Shown in pieces: positions 41,901 through 53,414 of a stretch of 64,000 bases of DNA (position 1 is its first letter; the number at the start of each line of letters is the position of its first letter). A program made the position numbers and the translations under genes. Source of the DNA: Tetrahymena thermophila SB210 (Eukaryota; Ciliophora; Oligohymenophorea; Hymenostomatida; Tetrahymenidae); NCBI RefSeq assembly GCF_000189635.1, contig NW_002475978.1:109735-173734 (forward strand), given 5' to 3'. Below the pieces are notes generated by a model. It saw nothing but the letters and a program-made list of their open reading frames with translations. It did not search any database and was not told the origin of the DNA.

Positions 41901-42359
41901 CTACAAATTTAATATCCTGTCCTTGGTCCCTATTTTTAATAAGTATTTATCTCTCCGTTTATGTCTACATATATGTAGTCGTTAGGATCTAAAGATCTAT
42001 ATAGCAATAGATCAAATCTTATTGAGATACTCCAATGTGGAGGGAGGTTTTAAAATGTTTTAGAGGTAGTATTATGACCTAAGCCAAAGATACCCAAAAC
42101 ATTTTTTTATGAGTATTCTGTAAAATCAGTTAGTAAGCAAGTAGTTACATTATTTGAAAACCATTAAACATCATCCAGAGTGAATTAAGAATTTAGTTCT
42201 TCAAATTGAAGTTTTTCAGCTAAATCATAAAAGATATTAATGAATAGTGTTTAAAAAAATATTTTAAAATCAAATAGTACCTCCAAAAACCATATTTATA
42301 AAGATATTTATCTAAATGAGTGAGACGCACCAGAAATACAAAATTTTTATGAAAGGCAT
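38399..42359 (-). CDS. Furin-repeat cysteine-rich surface membrane protein, member 1
   Basis: ATG 42357-42359 opens a signal peptide (PFIKILYFWCVSL...). After a first intron near 42230-42290, two related ectodomain modules follow: one with LPPHWSISIRFDLLL ... FTHSNSSIKV ... GLRYFYLYLDTCHD, one with REPHWSVAIGYTLYKID ... FTHSETDLIL ... YGIRELYILVDYVK. A cysteine block lies between them (CLTCNGP...C). A long run of furin-like repeats of the form CD.SC..C.GP.S..CLSC comes next. A membrane helix (YQIILFIFVGIIFLWIASSI) and a polar linker of about 150 residues follow. The end is hydrophobic again: LGNEWISLFYFYDSEFTRVA, LIIALIISLLF, LLSVILVTSIISLSLYIAFW, stopping at TGA 38399-38401. Such proteins are common in ciliates; a receptor or surface role is inferred. 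Inner exon borders are approximate. Confidence 0.75.
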
Positions 42360-42689
42360 AGTTTTTTATAGTTTTAAATTGATAATTAATTATTTTAAAT
42401 TTTAATTAATTATAAACCAACTTAATTTTTAAAGAAGTAAAATCTATTTTTTTTTAATAAATAAATATCGATCCTACCCCATTTTAATTAAAAATATGAA
42501 CTATTAGAAAAATAGATAATTTTTTTAAGTATGAGTGGGGATATAGATGAAAATACATTTAGTTTATAAAAATAATTAAATGTAAATAAATAGCTTAATT
42601 GTTATAGTTTGTTATTTGTAATATTTTATTAATTTCAATGAAGCTTTAAATATTAATTGATGCCTTTAATATTGATCATATTTAAACCA
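42360..42689. other. 5' flank of member 1
   Basis: AT-rich spacer between the start of member 1 and an N-terminal gene relic upstream of it. No signal is recognised. Confidence 0.4.
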
Positions 42690-43140
42690 TTAGAAAAAAT
42701 CTTAAAAGCAAGAGATTTATAAACCCTTTTAACAAAATTTGCAAGTTAAAATATCACAAAAATCTTAAACACAAAGTTATATAACTGTGTCAAATGTAAT
42801 ATCTACTAGTTAAATTCTAATAAATATATGGGTTGTTTTGCAAAATGTAACATAAATAATATTATTATTTGTTTATAATTTTATTTGAATTAGGTGTGTA
42901 ATTTAAAAACTGATTATTAGTATGTCTATTTTAATTTAAATAATAAATAAATACTACTATTATCAAAAATAGATGAAAATTCTTTAATCCTTAACCTTCG
43001 AGAATAAATGAGTCAATAATGTTTTTCAGCTATTCCAATAAAAAATATCTAATCTCGAAGTTTATTTGAAAAGTAACTAACCTCTTTCAACCAAGTTTGT
43101 TAAGATAATCATCAAAAGGAATAAAATATTTTTAAATTTC
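42690..43140 (-). pseudogene. Relic of the N-terminal half of a furin-repeat family gene
   Basis: Three blocks match members 2 and 3 in the right order, with the material between them lost. 43075-43135 (AAGATAATCATCAAAAGGAATAAAAT) matches exon 1 with the signal peptide. 43010-43080 (TTTTTCAGCTATTCCAATAA) matches intron 1 and the start of exon 2. 42970-43005 (AATTCTTTAATCCTTAACCTTC) matches the end of the first ectodomain module, and 42735-42850 (ATCACAAAAATCTTAAACAC) matches the following cysteine block. Stops and deletions prevent a continuous frame. It lies directly upstream of member 1. Confidence 0.7.
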
Positions 43141-43149
43141 CAAAAATTA

Positions 43150-44340
43150 ATTTATTAAATTAGAGATTTAAGGTTTTAAAAAAGTAAGTAGTTCATCATC
43201 AAGAAATCAAAAAATAAGTTCGTTTAAATTTTCTATATTAACTTAATTTAAATATATCACTATAAATAGCTATTAATTTAAAAGATATTATTTAATTAAG
43301 GTCTTGCAAATTTAAATTTATGTGGTAAAAAATACCTAATGAGTTATAGATGTATAATTAATAAAATACTGATCTATAATAATTTAAACTTTATTTAATC
43401 TTAGTAAATTATTAAAATTAAAAAATAAATTTTATAAATTCATATAAATTTTCCTTTTTTGATTTTATTTTTAACTTCAATATAAATTAAAATAGAAATT
43501 AATAAATTTGTTTTTATATTCTTATCAAACTAAATACACTTTTTCATAAATTAACATGAATAATAAAATAAAGTAAATAAATAAATAGAATTTATTGATA
43601 AATTTTATTGAAAGGTTTTTAATGAAGAAAGTTTTTACTTTCTATTTTCTTCAAGACTAACTCTGCTAACTGCTAATCTATTTTGATTTCAGAAAATACA
43701 AAATTCAATAAATTTTTATTTATTCAAAAATCTCCTCAAGTAATTTGAAAATATTTTATTTATAATTATGAATGAAATCGAGTATTTTATATTAATTCAA
43801 TGTATATAGTATACTTGTGAATCATGAAGATTTTAAAATGCAAAAATATTCATTGGTATTTTATTCATACTAAAAACTTATATGCATGCTAAACATTCGA
43901 TTTATATTAAAATATTATATCAGTAAATCTTAAAATTCATACTTATAGACAAATCTAATTATGTGAAATGAATGGTGAAAGATTACTTTTAATTTAAAAT
44001 TTAAAGTTAAGTAGCAATCTATTTTAATTTTTGAAAAATTCAGAATTAATTTAAGATCAAATAAATCGTTTCTAAAAGATTTAAGTTACATATTTCTTAT
44101 CACATTAATTAAGGATTTATATAAAATTAGAGAAAACTTATATTAGTTTCATATAAAATAGAAAATTTAGAATTATTCAAGGAAATTATATATCTGAAAA
44201 AAATTTTTTATATATAAATCTAACCAGTAATTCAAGAAAGAGATATGATATTTAGAAACTTAATATTATTAATATAACAATTTATTATTAAGTTAGTGTT
44301 TTAAAAATAGAATATTTAATTGAATTATTGAATTTTAAAA
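43150..44340 (-). repeat. Diverged copy of the family's 5' flank
   Basis: Noncoding DNA that aligns with 53570-55340 (5' flank of member 2) and, from about 43560 on, with 46220-47060. Landmarks are GTGGTAAAAAATACC..ATGAGTTATAGATGTATAATT, GCTAATCTATTTTGATTT, TACTTGTGAATCAT, and CATATTTCTTATCACATTAA followed by TTAAG. It lies just upstream of the N-terminal relic, where that relic's promoter would be. Confidence 0.65.
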
Positions 44341-45189
44341 TAAATTATAAGCTAATTAATGGTGATATATATTTAAATTATATAAAAATAAATAATAGAG
44401 TTATTAAAGGGTAGGTAGGTGTAACTATTAATAAATGTATTTTATAATAGAATTAATTTTGTTTAGTTAAAGTAATTCAACTTTATTATATACTTTGTTG
44501 CTTTATAGTAAAAATAGATAAATTTAAAATTATTAATTCAGTATTTAAAGTATACTTTTAAAAATCAAATATTTATTAGTCAATCATTAACCATCTCAAA
44601 ATTATCCATCAAATCAAATTATATCATCTTTATGATTCAAGTAAATTACAAAATCTTTATAAAGAAGAGTGGATTCATAAAATGCATACATTCATTCGAG
44701 CTAGAGGTAAATTTGTTTTGAAATTAATAAAAAATATTTATTTTTTTATACTTTATTTTTTGATTTTAACTTTTTTGTAAAATTTATTTTGAAAAAAAAA
44801 TCTTGTGTTACTTTAATTTCTTTTAATTTTAACATCAATAAACATGTGGCCATTTTTCAGATTTTATTTTTATTTTTGAAATCTAAACAATGATATTAAA
44901 ATGTTACTACTCTTTTTCTAGTGCAAAAATAATATTTTCTTTTATTAATTTTCTTTCAAATTTTATAGAACAATAATCAATCATTTTTTAAGTATTCAAT
45001 CTCAAAACAAAATACTTTACTAAAAATTAAGCTTTAAAATATACATATTGTAAAAAAATAAATATTTTAAGATTTGATAAATAAAAAAATTATTTTACTA
45101 AAACAAATAATAAAAAAAAGTGCTCATACTCTTTAATTCAATGAATATAATTATTTTTATTATATTTTTTAATTATTTATTAATATGAT
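44341..45189. other. Intergenic, no gene seen
   Basis: AT-rich DNA between the diverged 5' flank and the C-terminal relic at 45190. No feature was recognised. Confidence 0.4.
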
Positions 45190-45420
45190 TTTACAAATTT
45201 ATTTTTATTTTGTTCAGCATTTAGGTATTTATTGTAAAAATATATTCAATAAAGCTTAGCACTTATTACAGTTACAATATTTAGAAATAGCATAGCAATC
45301 CATAATAAATCAGTGCCTTATCTTTCTAATGATATAAATTTTAAAGTTATGGCAGAAACCAAAAGATTATGTAAAGACCTAAAATGATTATAAAAGTTAA
45401 TACAATTATTGATAAAAATT
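45190..45420 (-). pseudogene. Relic of the last exon of a furin-repeat family gene
   Basis: Aligns with 38446-38690, the final membrane-helix exon of member 1. Shared runs are ATTCAATAAAGCTTAGCACTT, CTTATCTTTCTAATGATA, and GTTATGGCAGAAACCAAAAG against the equivalent of member 1. Small insertions and deletions break the frame. Confidence 0.65.
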
Positions 45421-45870
45421 TCTAAAAATGTCAATGAAGACATGTAAAAATTTAACTTGTGTAAATATTTTATTTAACTAATTTTTCATTCTATTTACTA
45501 CATAAAATACTCATTTAATGATATTTTGAAACTATCTCAAGCTTATTTTCATTATATAAAGTATTCAGGTATTTAATGAGTATCTTGTTAAGAATATGAA
45601 ATATATAGCAAAAAAAGGAAATTCTAGCATTCAAATTTATATTTTCTTGATTTCAAACATCTTTGTAAATAAAAAATCAATGAATTCTTCATAAAATATT
45701 TGCAATTAAAATCTTTTTAAATTTATAATTATTATTATTATTATAGATTAAGTTCGCAATTTCATTAGCAATTTAAATAGATATAAAATTAATAAAAAAA
45801 ATGATTTTTTAGTTATTTTTAAAAACTAATGTTAATTAGAAATTTTTTTTAATTGGAAAGTTGTACAATA
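45421..45870. repeat. Diverged copy of 37850-38290
   Basis: Noncoding segment sharing ATTATATAAAGTATTCAGG, GAATTCTTCATAAAATATT and TTTATAATTATTATTA with the block on the 3' side of member 1. In member 1 this block lies beyond the 3' side of the last exon. Here it lies on the 5' side of the exon relic, so the order of the two blocks is exchanged. Confidence 0.6.
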
Positions 45871-46219
45871 ATTTGAAAAATTTATTTATTACTTATCATG
45901 AAATTCTGTATCAAATTGCTATTTAATTTTAAGAATAAATATTATCTTTGGAATCTATTTTTTAAAAAGATTGCTTGTTATTTTAAATTGTTCTATCCAT
46001 TTTTACTTTTATTTTATCAATTAATTTGATTTAATTATTTTCATTGTACAAATAGTTAATTTTCTTCATTTTAATTTATTTTATTTATCTTTTTTTTTCC
46101 AATTTTTTCATCTTTTTTTTAGAATTGTTTTTCTAATTCTTTCTTATTTCTTATCAGAACTCTTATTCCTTAAATTTGTTTTAATATGCTTATGAAAATA
46201 AATAAATAAATATTTCCAA

Positions 46220-47049
46220 AAATAAACACTGATAATAAAATAAACTAATAAATAAATAAAATTCATTGATAAATTTTATCTAATGATTTTAAATTAAGAT
46301 AGTTTTTTATTTTCTATTTTATTCGAGATTAGCATTAAATGTACTTACTACTGCTAATCTATTTTGATTTAAGGAAATTAAAAATTCAATAATTTTTTAT
46401 TAATATAAAAATCTCCAATTGCAACTAGAAAATTTTTTATTTATAAATATGAATAAAATTCAGTATTTTATGTTAATCTAATGTATATTGTGTACTTGTG
46501 AATCATACCTATTTTAAAATTCAAAGGTATTCATTCGTATTCTTTTCATTTTAAAAACTTTGTGCTTTACAGTATATTTTTTGTTAAAATATTATATCAG
46601 TAAATCTAAAAAATCATTTAATAAATAAAAGTGTGCAAATCTAATTATGTGAAATTAATTAATGGTAAAGGATACTTTTAATTTAATATTTAGAGTTCAG
46701 TAGAAATCTATTTTAATGTTTAAAAATATAAAATTAATATATGAATCTAATTAATAGTTTCTTAAAGATTACAATTGCATATTTCTTATCACATTAATTA
46801 AGCATTTATAAAGATTTAGAAAAACCTTATTTATACTAGTTTTAAATAAAATAGAAAATTTTGAATCATTCAAGGAAATTAAATAACAAATTAATAAATT
46901 ATTATTTTTTTTATATAAATCTAATCATTAATTCAAGAAAGATAATTGACATTTAGAAGATTAATATTATTAATTTAATAATTAATTATTAGGTTATTAT
47001 TTTTAAAAAAGAATATTTAATTGAATTACTAAAAAATTTACTCAATTTT
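46220..47049 (-). repeat. Second diverged copy of the family's 5' flank
   Basis: Aligns with 43560-44340 over its whole length. Shared runs include TCATTGATAAATTTTATC, CTGCTAATCTATTTTGATTT, TGTACTTGTGAATCAT, CATATTTCTTATCACATTAA and TCATTCAAGGAAATTA. The gene body expected downstream of it (about 45.9-46.2 kb) is gone, leaving only its 3' relic. Confidence 0.65.
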
Positions 47050-47340
47050 AAAATAAATGATTTAATTCTTGGTTTGATTTGCTTTCATTTTCATTTTATA
47101 TTTGCAATTCTTCTTTGTTTAAACTTTGAATAAATTTATCATTAATTATCGACTTATTTTAGGTTGATTTTAGAAATATTTTCTTATTTATCAACAAAAA
47201 GAAGAGAATTAATGATGGTATTGAATATCTTAGATTATTTTTTATCTAAAAAGTAGCCAATAATTGAAGAATCTATCCATACCATATTTACTAACAAAAA
47301 TAATAAAAATAATTATTTGATATTGATATTAAATTGAGTG
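47050..47340 (-). pseudogene. Relic of the transmembrane exon of a furin-repeat family gene
   Basis: Aligns with 39395-39655 in member 1 and 48970-49215 in member 2, the exon for the first membrane helix and start of the cytosolic linker. Shared runs are GAATATCTTAGATTATTTTT, TATCTAAAAAGTAGCCAATA and TTGAAGAATCTATCCA. The flanking cysteine-repeat codons are missing, so it cannot be functional alone. Confidence 0.7.
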
Positions 47341-48011
47341 AATGCCTATATAATTTACAAAAGGCAAAATTTAATATATCTTAATAGCATAATAAATAAA
47401 TAAATCTAAATAAGCTTAAAACATATTTATTTTTGAGTTTTTAGAAAGCTTTAAATTCACAAAACGCAAAATTTTATATAGCATATACGGTGTTTTCATT
47501 CTTATAACATGTATTTTTTTATAAAAAATAAATTTTGAAAAATTTTTCGTACAAAAATTTATTATTACAGAATTATAAAATATTTTTAAATAATTTAATT
47601 GTAAATTTGGCAACTTTTTTAGTAGAATATTTTATTTAACCTCAAATAATATATTTTAGATATTGCGAACAATATTTGTTTTCAGTTTTTTTTTTAGTTT
47701 ATTTAGGCTAGTATATCACATAAAAATTATGATTTATTATTTATTTAACTCAAATTGGTTGATTATAACTAAAGAATTATTTTTAATTTATAAGATTATT
47801 TTTATTAAAAATAATTTACTTAAAAAAAAGCTAAAAATAATTTTAATTTAAAAAAATAAACTTTGAAGAGCTCATTAATAATTTTTTCTAAAAATAGCTA
47901 AAAGAAAGTTTTTATTAAATAAAAAGAAAACCAATAAAAAAGCTTACAAAAATAAAGAATATACAATTATTAATACACTTTCTTTTATATGATTAAGTAA
48001 TATAAAATTTT
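47341..48011. other. 3' flank of member 2, repeated at 57.0-57.4 kb
   Basis: No gene is seen. From about 47620 onward it matches 56990-57383 closely, for instance CCTCAAATAATATATTTTA and TTTAGTTTATTTAGGCTAG. This marks the left part of the recent duplication that produced members 2 and 3. Confidence 0.6.
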
Positions 48012-51000
48012 TCATTTTATTTTTTAAATAAAATATTCATTAGCTAATAATTTGTACACTTTTACAAATTTATTTTTACTTTGTGAAGAATTTAAGTATT
48101 TAATCGTAAGGATATATTAAATAAAACTTAAAACTTATTACAGTATGAAGAAATCACATATCAATAGCAATCCAACATAAAGACTCCATGCTTTATCTTT
48201 CTATAGATACAGATTTTGAAGTTATGGTGCAAACCAAAAGGCAATGTAGAGACTTGAACTTAGAATGAGAGTGAAAAATATAACTGACAAAAATTTCATA
48301 GACTTTTTTAATAAAATTTCTTAGGTGGTTTTTAAAACCTATTTAAACAATAGACTGATGATTAGCGCAACAATCAATAAATATTCAGAATTCTATTTTT
48401 TATTTTGAAAATTTAAAATAAAAATAAAATTATTTCAAATAAAATTTACAGAGTAAACTAGCTCAGAAGATAAGAAAAACGCCTAATACTTTAAAAATAT
48501 TAAAATAGCCCTTGTAACTCTGGTAACTTCTGAATCATAAAAGTAAAACAAAGAAACCCACTCATTTCCTAGCTAAATAAGTTAAATAGAATATTTTTAA
48601 TAAATTTTTTATAAATAAAAATAATTACTATTGTGAATTTAAATTTATTGTTTGCAAGATAAGCCTGTTATTAGGAAGATTCATTATCCTATCCTTAATT
48701 ATCTACAACTTTTTGGTTATTGGTTTTATTAAAGTTTTAAATAGTGCCAATAGTTGGAAAACATAAACTGGACATCTTAGTTTGAGAGCGATGATTTGAT
48801 TCTAAATTAGTTTATGGATACTCTGAAATTTAAATAGACCTTTAAGAATTCTGTATTTTATTTTTTAGATATATTTTTTTGGCTGTTATTTGTGATTACA
48901 TAATTTATTCTAAGAAATTTAAATTTTAATCATCTTCTAAATTGTTTTATTTGTAATTTTATTAGTTTTCTTATTCGTTTTGTAATTCTTCAGCGTTTTA
49001 ACTTTACTCTTCTTGTTGCTAACTATCTTCTTACTTATCATTCTCTTAATTTAAATTAATTTTAGAAACCTTTTCACTTTTACTCACATAACGAGGAGAT
49101 TTAATTATAGAATTAAATGTCTTAGATTATCTTTTATCTAAAAAGTAGCCAATAACTGAAGAAACTATCCAGAGAATACTTTTAGCAACAAAAATAAAAA
49201 TAACTATTTAATATTGGTATTTTATCTAATCACAATCCTCTTTAAGCGGACCAGAACATCCTAGCTAGCAATATTTATGGCATTCAAAGCATTCTAAAAC
49301 ATCAGTTTACTGAACTGTAAAATAGTTTTTAGGGCATTCATTAAGGCAAGAGTTATTCAAATAAATTAAATCTAAGGCACAAGAAGAGCACTTTATTTAA
49401 TAAGAAATTTTTTTTATTATTATTTTTTTTTTGAATTTTAAATTACTTCAGATTCTGAAGGTCCAAAACATGTTTGACAAGAAGAATCACATTTTTGGCA
49501 AATGCTAGAAAAGGGGTTAACATAATAAGAGTCATCACATTTTGATACACATTTATTTTCTTATAATAGCAATCCTTTATATAAAAAAATTTAATTAATA
49601 TTGAAATATAAAAATTTTTTATTTATTTATTGATTTTATTTACCTTATGGACATTCTGTACAGTTGCTTTCTAAAGGACCGTCACAATTTTAACATGTAG
49701 GATCGCATGGAAGACATTCATTAATATCACTATTTTTATAATATGAGACAGGACATACTTCAACACATTATCCTAAACTTAGAATTAGATTTCTTGGGCA
49801 AGAGAGACAGTTATTACTACCAGGACCAAAGCAAGTAGCACATTAGGGATCACAAGTTGAGCATGTCTAATTAACTTCATTTTTATATTAATTTTTATCA
49901 CAATCCTAAACGCACTTTTTGAAGATCTCTTAATAAAATAAGTCTGGTCCTTCACAACTTAAACAATTATTACTATCTGGTCCATAACAAGTTTTGCACA
50001 AAATATCACACTATTTACATTCTTTAGAAACATGATCAATATACTAATTCTTATTACAACCTTCTACACATCTATGTGTGGAAGGATCTAAATAAGTATT
50101 TAATTTGCAAGAAAGACAATTATCAGATCCGCTTCCACTGCATGTAAGACATTTAGAATTGCATGGAGAGCATATATCATTTACGACATCATAGTAAAAT
50201 TATTCAGGACAACTGTTGATGCATTCGTTATCATGTAAAATTAGACCTCTTGAGCAAGTAAGACAGTTACTACTACTAGGACCTGAGCAAGTTTTGCAAG
50301 AAGGATCACAAGATGAACATAGTTGATTTATTGCGTCTTAAAATTAATTAGGACGGCAAATAGTAACACAACTCTTAGAGTCTGCTTAGTAAAATAAATT
50401 TGGTCCTAAACAGCTCAAACAACTATTTATTCCTGACCCATCACATGTTAAGCATGTAGAATCACATTGTTTACATTGATTTAAGATTGTATCAGAATAT
50501 TGATTTGAGCTACATTCAGATACACATTAATGTGAACTAAGATCTAATAAGCTTGGTGGTGAACAAGAAAGACAGTTATTAGAACCACTTCCGTTGCATG
50601 TCAAGCAATTAGCATGGCATAGAGTACATTAATTATCTATGGTATTTTTAAAATAATTTTCAGGACAGTCTGGAATGCATTAATTTTCGAACAAAAATAA
50701 AGCACCTGAGCAAGACAAACATTAGTTATTTTCGGGACCAGAACAAGAAGCGCAAGTAGTATGACAAGAAGTACACTCCTAATTACTTGTATTTTTAAAT
50801 TAATTTAATTAGCAATTTTCTGAACAAGTCTTGGAGCCCTTTTAATAAAATAAGTCTGGGGCTTCACAACTCAAACAATTATTGCTTGTAGCTCCATCAC
50901 AAGTTTTACAAGACGAATGGCATGTCTAACATATATTATTGAAAGTTTCTATTATTTAAAGAATAAATGGTTATTAGTTAATATTTTTAAAGTTTTTCAA

Positions 51001-53414
51001 TATTTACAAGTTAATTTAAATGTATTAGCAGGGCAATCACTTGAACACTGGTTTCCAAGTAAGTATAAACTTCCACTACAGCTTGTACATGAATTTGAAT
51101 TACCTTTAATTAATAAAATATAAGATAAATTAGATTGGCTTATAAGTTTTAGAATATATATGATTGATAACTGAGGTAGCCATTAAAATAATATTTAAAA
51201 ATACTGAATTGAAAATTATTAATTAGCTTAATTTCTCCTTAACTAATTCTCCTATTGATCAAATTTTTACATAAATTTTTTGTAAAAATAATTTTAGAAA
51301 AAGCTATGGGTAATAATTAAAATGGTCCTTAAATTAAGAAAAACAACATTAATCAATTTGAAAGAGTAAGTAAGTACCTGGATTTTAACAATTGTAGCAT
51401 GATGCATCACATTATTTGCATTACCATTTTGAGTCATCACCCCAGTATTGAGCAGGGCAGTTATTTTTGCAAGTACCGTTTGGATTTAAATAATTACTAT
51501 CTTTGCAAGTTAAGCATGAGGTGCTCGCTATTATTAAAGAAATTTATTGTTTTTAGATTTTTATTTTGAGAAAAATTGGAAATAGTCAAAATTTATAGAT
51601 TTAATTATTTAATTAATTTTGTAAATTACATGGTGATGAACAAGTTAGACAAGTGGAGTGACATGCTTAGCAAATATTACGACTATCAGAGACATACCCG
51701 TCTGGGCAAGCTAAAACACACTAAGAATTATACAAATAATAGGTAGAATTGCATTTGACACATCCTGAGGCGTTGCATTCTTAGCAATTACTTGAGCACT
51801 TTTTTTAGTAAAATATTTGTGAAATTAAATGAAGATGATTTAATATATTTTACATAGTCTACTAGAATATACAACTCTCTAATTCCAAAAGATTTAGTAA
51901 AAGTATCTCCTCTTAAATTTGATTTTATTTAAAGTTAAAGAGTTGAACTAGAATGAGTAATATTTTAAGAAACTTTTATTATTTAGTCTTTCTTCGATAA
52001 TCTTCCACATATACTTGAGTCTCCATCACTTTCACTTCTTTATGTAGTAACTCTGGAAATATTATCTACAAATAATTAGACACTCTCAGAACTCCAAGAA
52101 TCGATTTTATAAAGAGTATAACCGATAACTACTGACCAGTGAGGATCTCTAATATAAGTTTGTTTATTTATTTATGACAATATTATGAAAAATGAAAAAT
52201 TAGATTACAATCCACTAAACAAAGTAGAGGTAATAATAGCATTTTGAGAACTTAAGTATGCTCCTCCTAATAATGTCTTACCACCACAGGAGGTAGTTAG
52301 TGCTCCACTTGCCTTATTGTTGAATCCTTAAAATCCTTCAATTGTGATACCTGCACCTTTCACTTCGCTTTCTCCAAAATTAGTGTCAAACATACTTTTA
52401 AGCAAGTAAACTCCATCTAAAAAATATTGAATTTATTTATTAAAAAAAAAATTTATAATAAAAAATTTACTGCTAGTTTTAGATTTTAGATCTTCACATA
52501 TCGATCCGCTAGCTGTCGAATATGAGGGGCATTCATCTACACACTGTCCATCTATCAAAAAAAACCCTGGCAAACAAGCAGTGCATAAATCTAAACCTCT
52601 ATCACAAGATTAGCATTTTGTGGTATCGCAAAAATCTAAAACACAGAATTATCCTGTTGAGTCTTATTTAAAACCTGATAGGCAAGATCTAATACAAGAA
52701 TTATTTTGCGCATAGTAACCGCTTTTACATTAGCAAGTACTTCCACTTTTATCTGAATTAGATGGGCAACTTAAACACTGATTTGCAGCTGGTCCATTAC
52801 AAGTTAAGCAAGTATCATGGCAAGTATCTACAAATAGATAAAAGTTCTTAAATGCGTAACCTTCATTAGTAATATCCTCATTTGTATTTGAATCAAGTTT
52901 AATAGTGGTAGAAGGTGAATTATGAGTAAAATTTCTATAGTAAAGGACTAATTCATCACCCCAACTAGTCCCGGTTGTACATAACTTATTTCCACCACCT
53001 GCATCTACTTTATAGAACTTATCTGTCACTCCTTCAATTTTTACTAATACATAATCATCTTATGAAGTATCTAAAGATTAAGAGAGTATAAGGTCAAATC
53101 TGACTGAGAGACTCCAATGTGGTGGAAGATTAAAGGTATTTTAACTAATATTATTATATTAACCAAATATACCCATAACGCTTGATCTTGAAAAATCTGT
53201 AAAGTCAGTTGCTCCACATATAAATACATTATTTTTAACCCATGAAACATCTGCACTACTGAAAAGACCATTCAGTTCTTATACAACGAGTTTTTCAGCT
53301 TTACCAATAAAAATATATAATTAGGAATTTCATTTGAAATATTAAGTAATTACCTCCATAAACTAGGTTTGCTAAGATAGCAGTCAAAAGGAATTAAATA
53401 ATTTTGAATTGCAT
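48012..53414 (-). CDS. Furin-repeat cysteine-rich surface membrane protein, member 2
   Basis: ATG 53412-53414 opens a signal peptide (IIQFLLTAILANLVYG) in exon 53354-53414. Module 1 (LPPHWSLSVRFDLILS ... DELVLYYRNFTHNS ... FKNFYLFVDTCHDTC) and a cysteine block (CLTCNGPAANQCLSC) follow. Module 2 (DPHWSVVIGYTLYKID ... ITHSSSTLQL ... FGIRELYILVDYVK) begins after intron 52149-52208. About a dozen furin-like repeats run from about 51.8 to 49.2 kb, interrupted by several introns, one about 270 bases long ending near 51380. A membrane helix, a polar cytosolic linker and further helices (NEWVSLFYFYDSEVTRV; LIVALIISLLF; SSSLYIAFWFAP) lead to TGA 48012-48014. Estimated length is 1,400-1,600 residues; no frame break was found. 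It is the fullest member of the cluster. Ligand and function are unknown. Confidence 0.8.
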
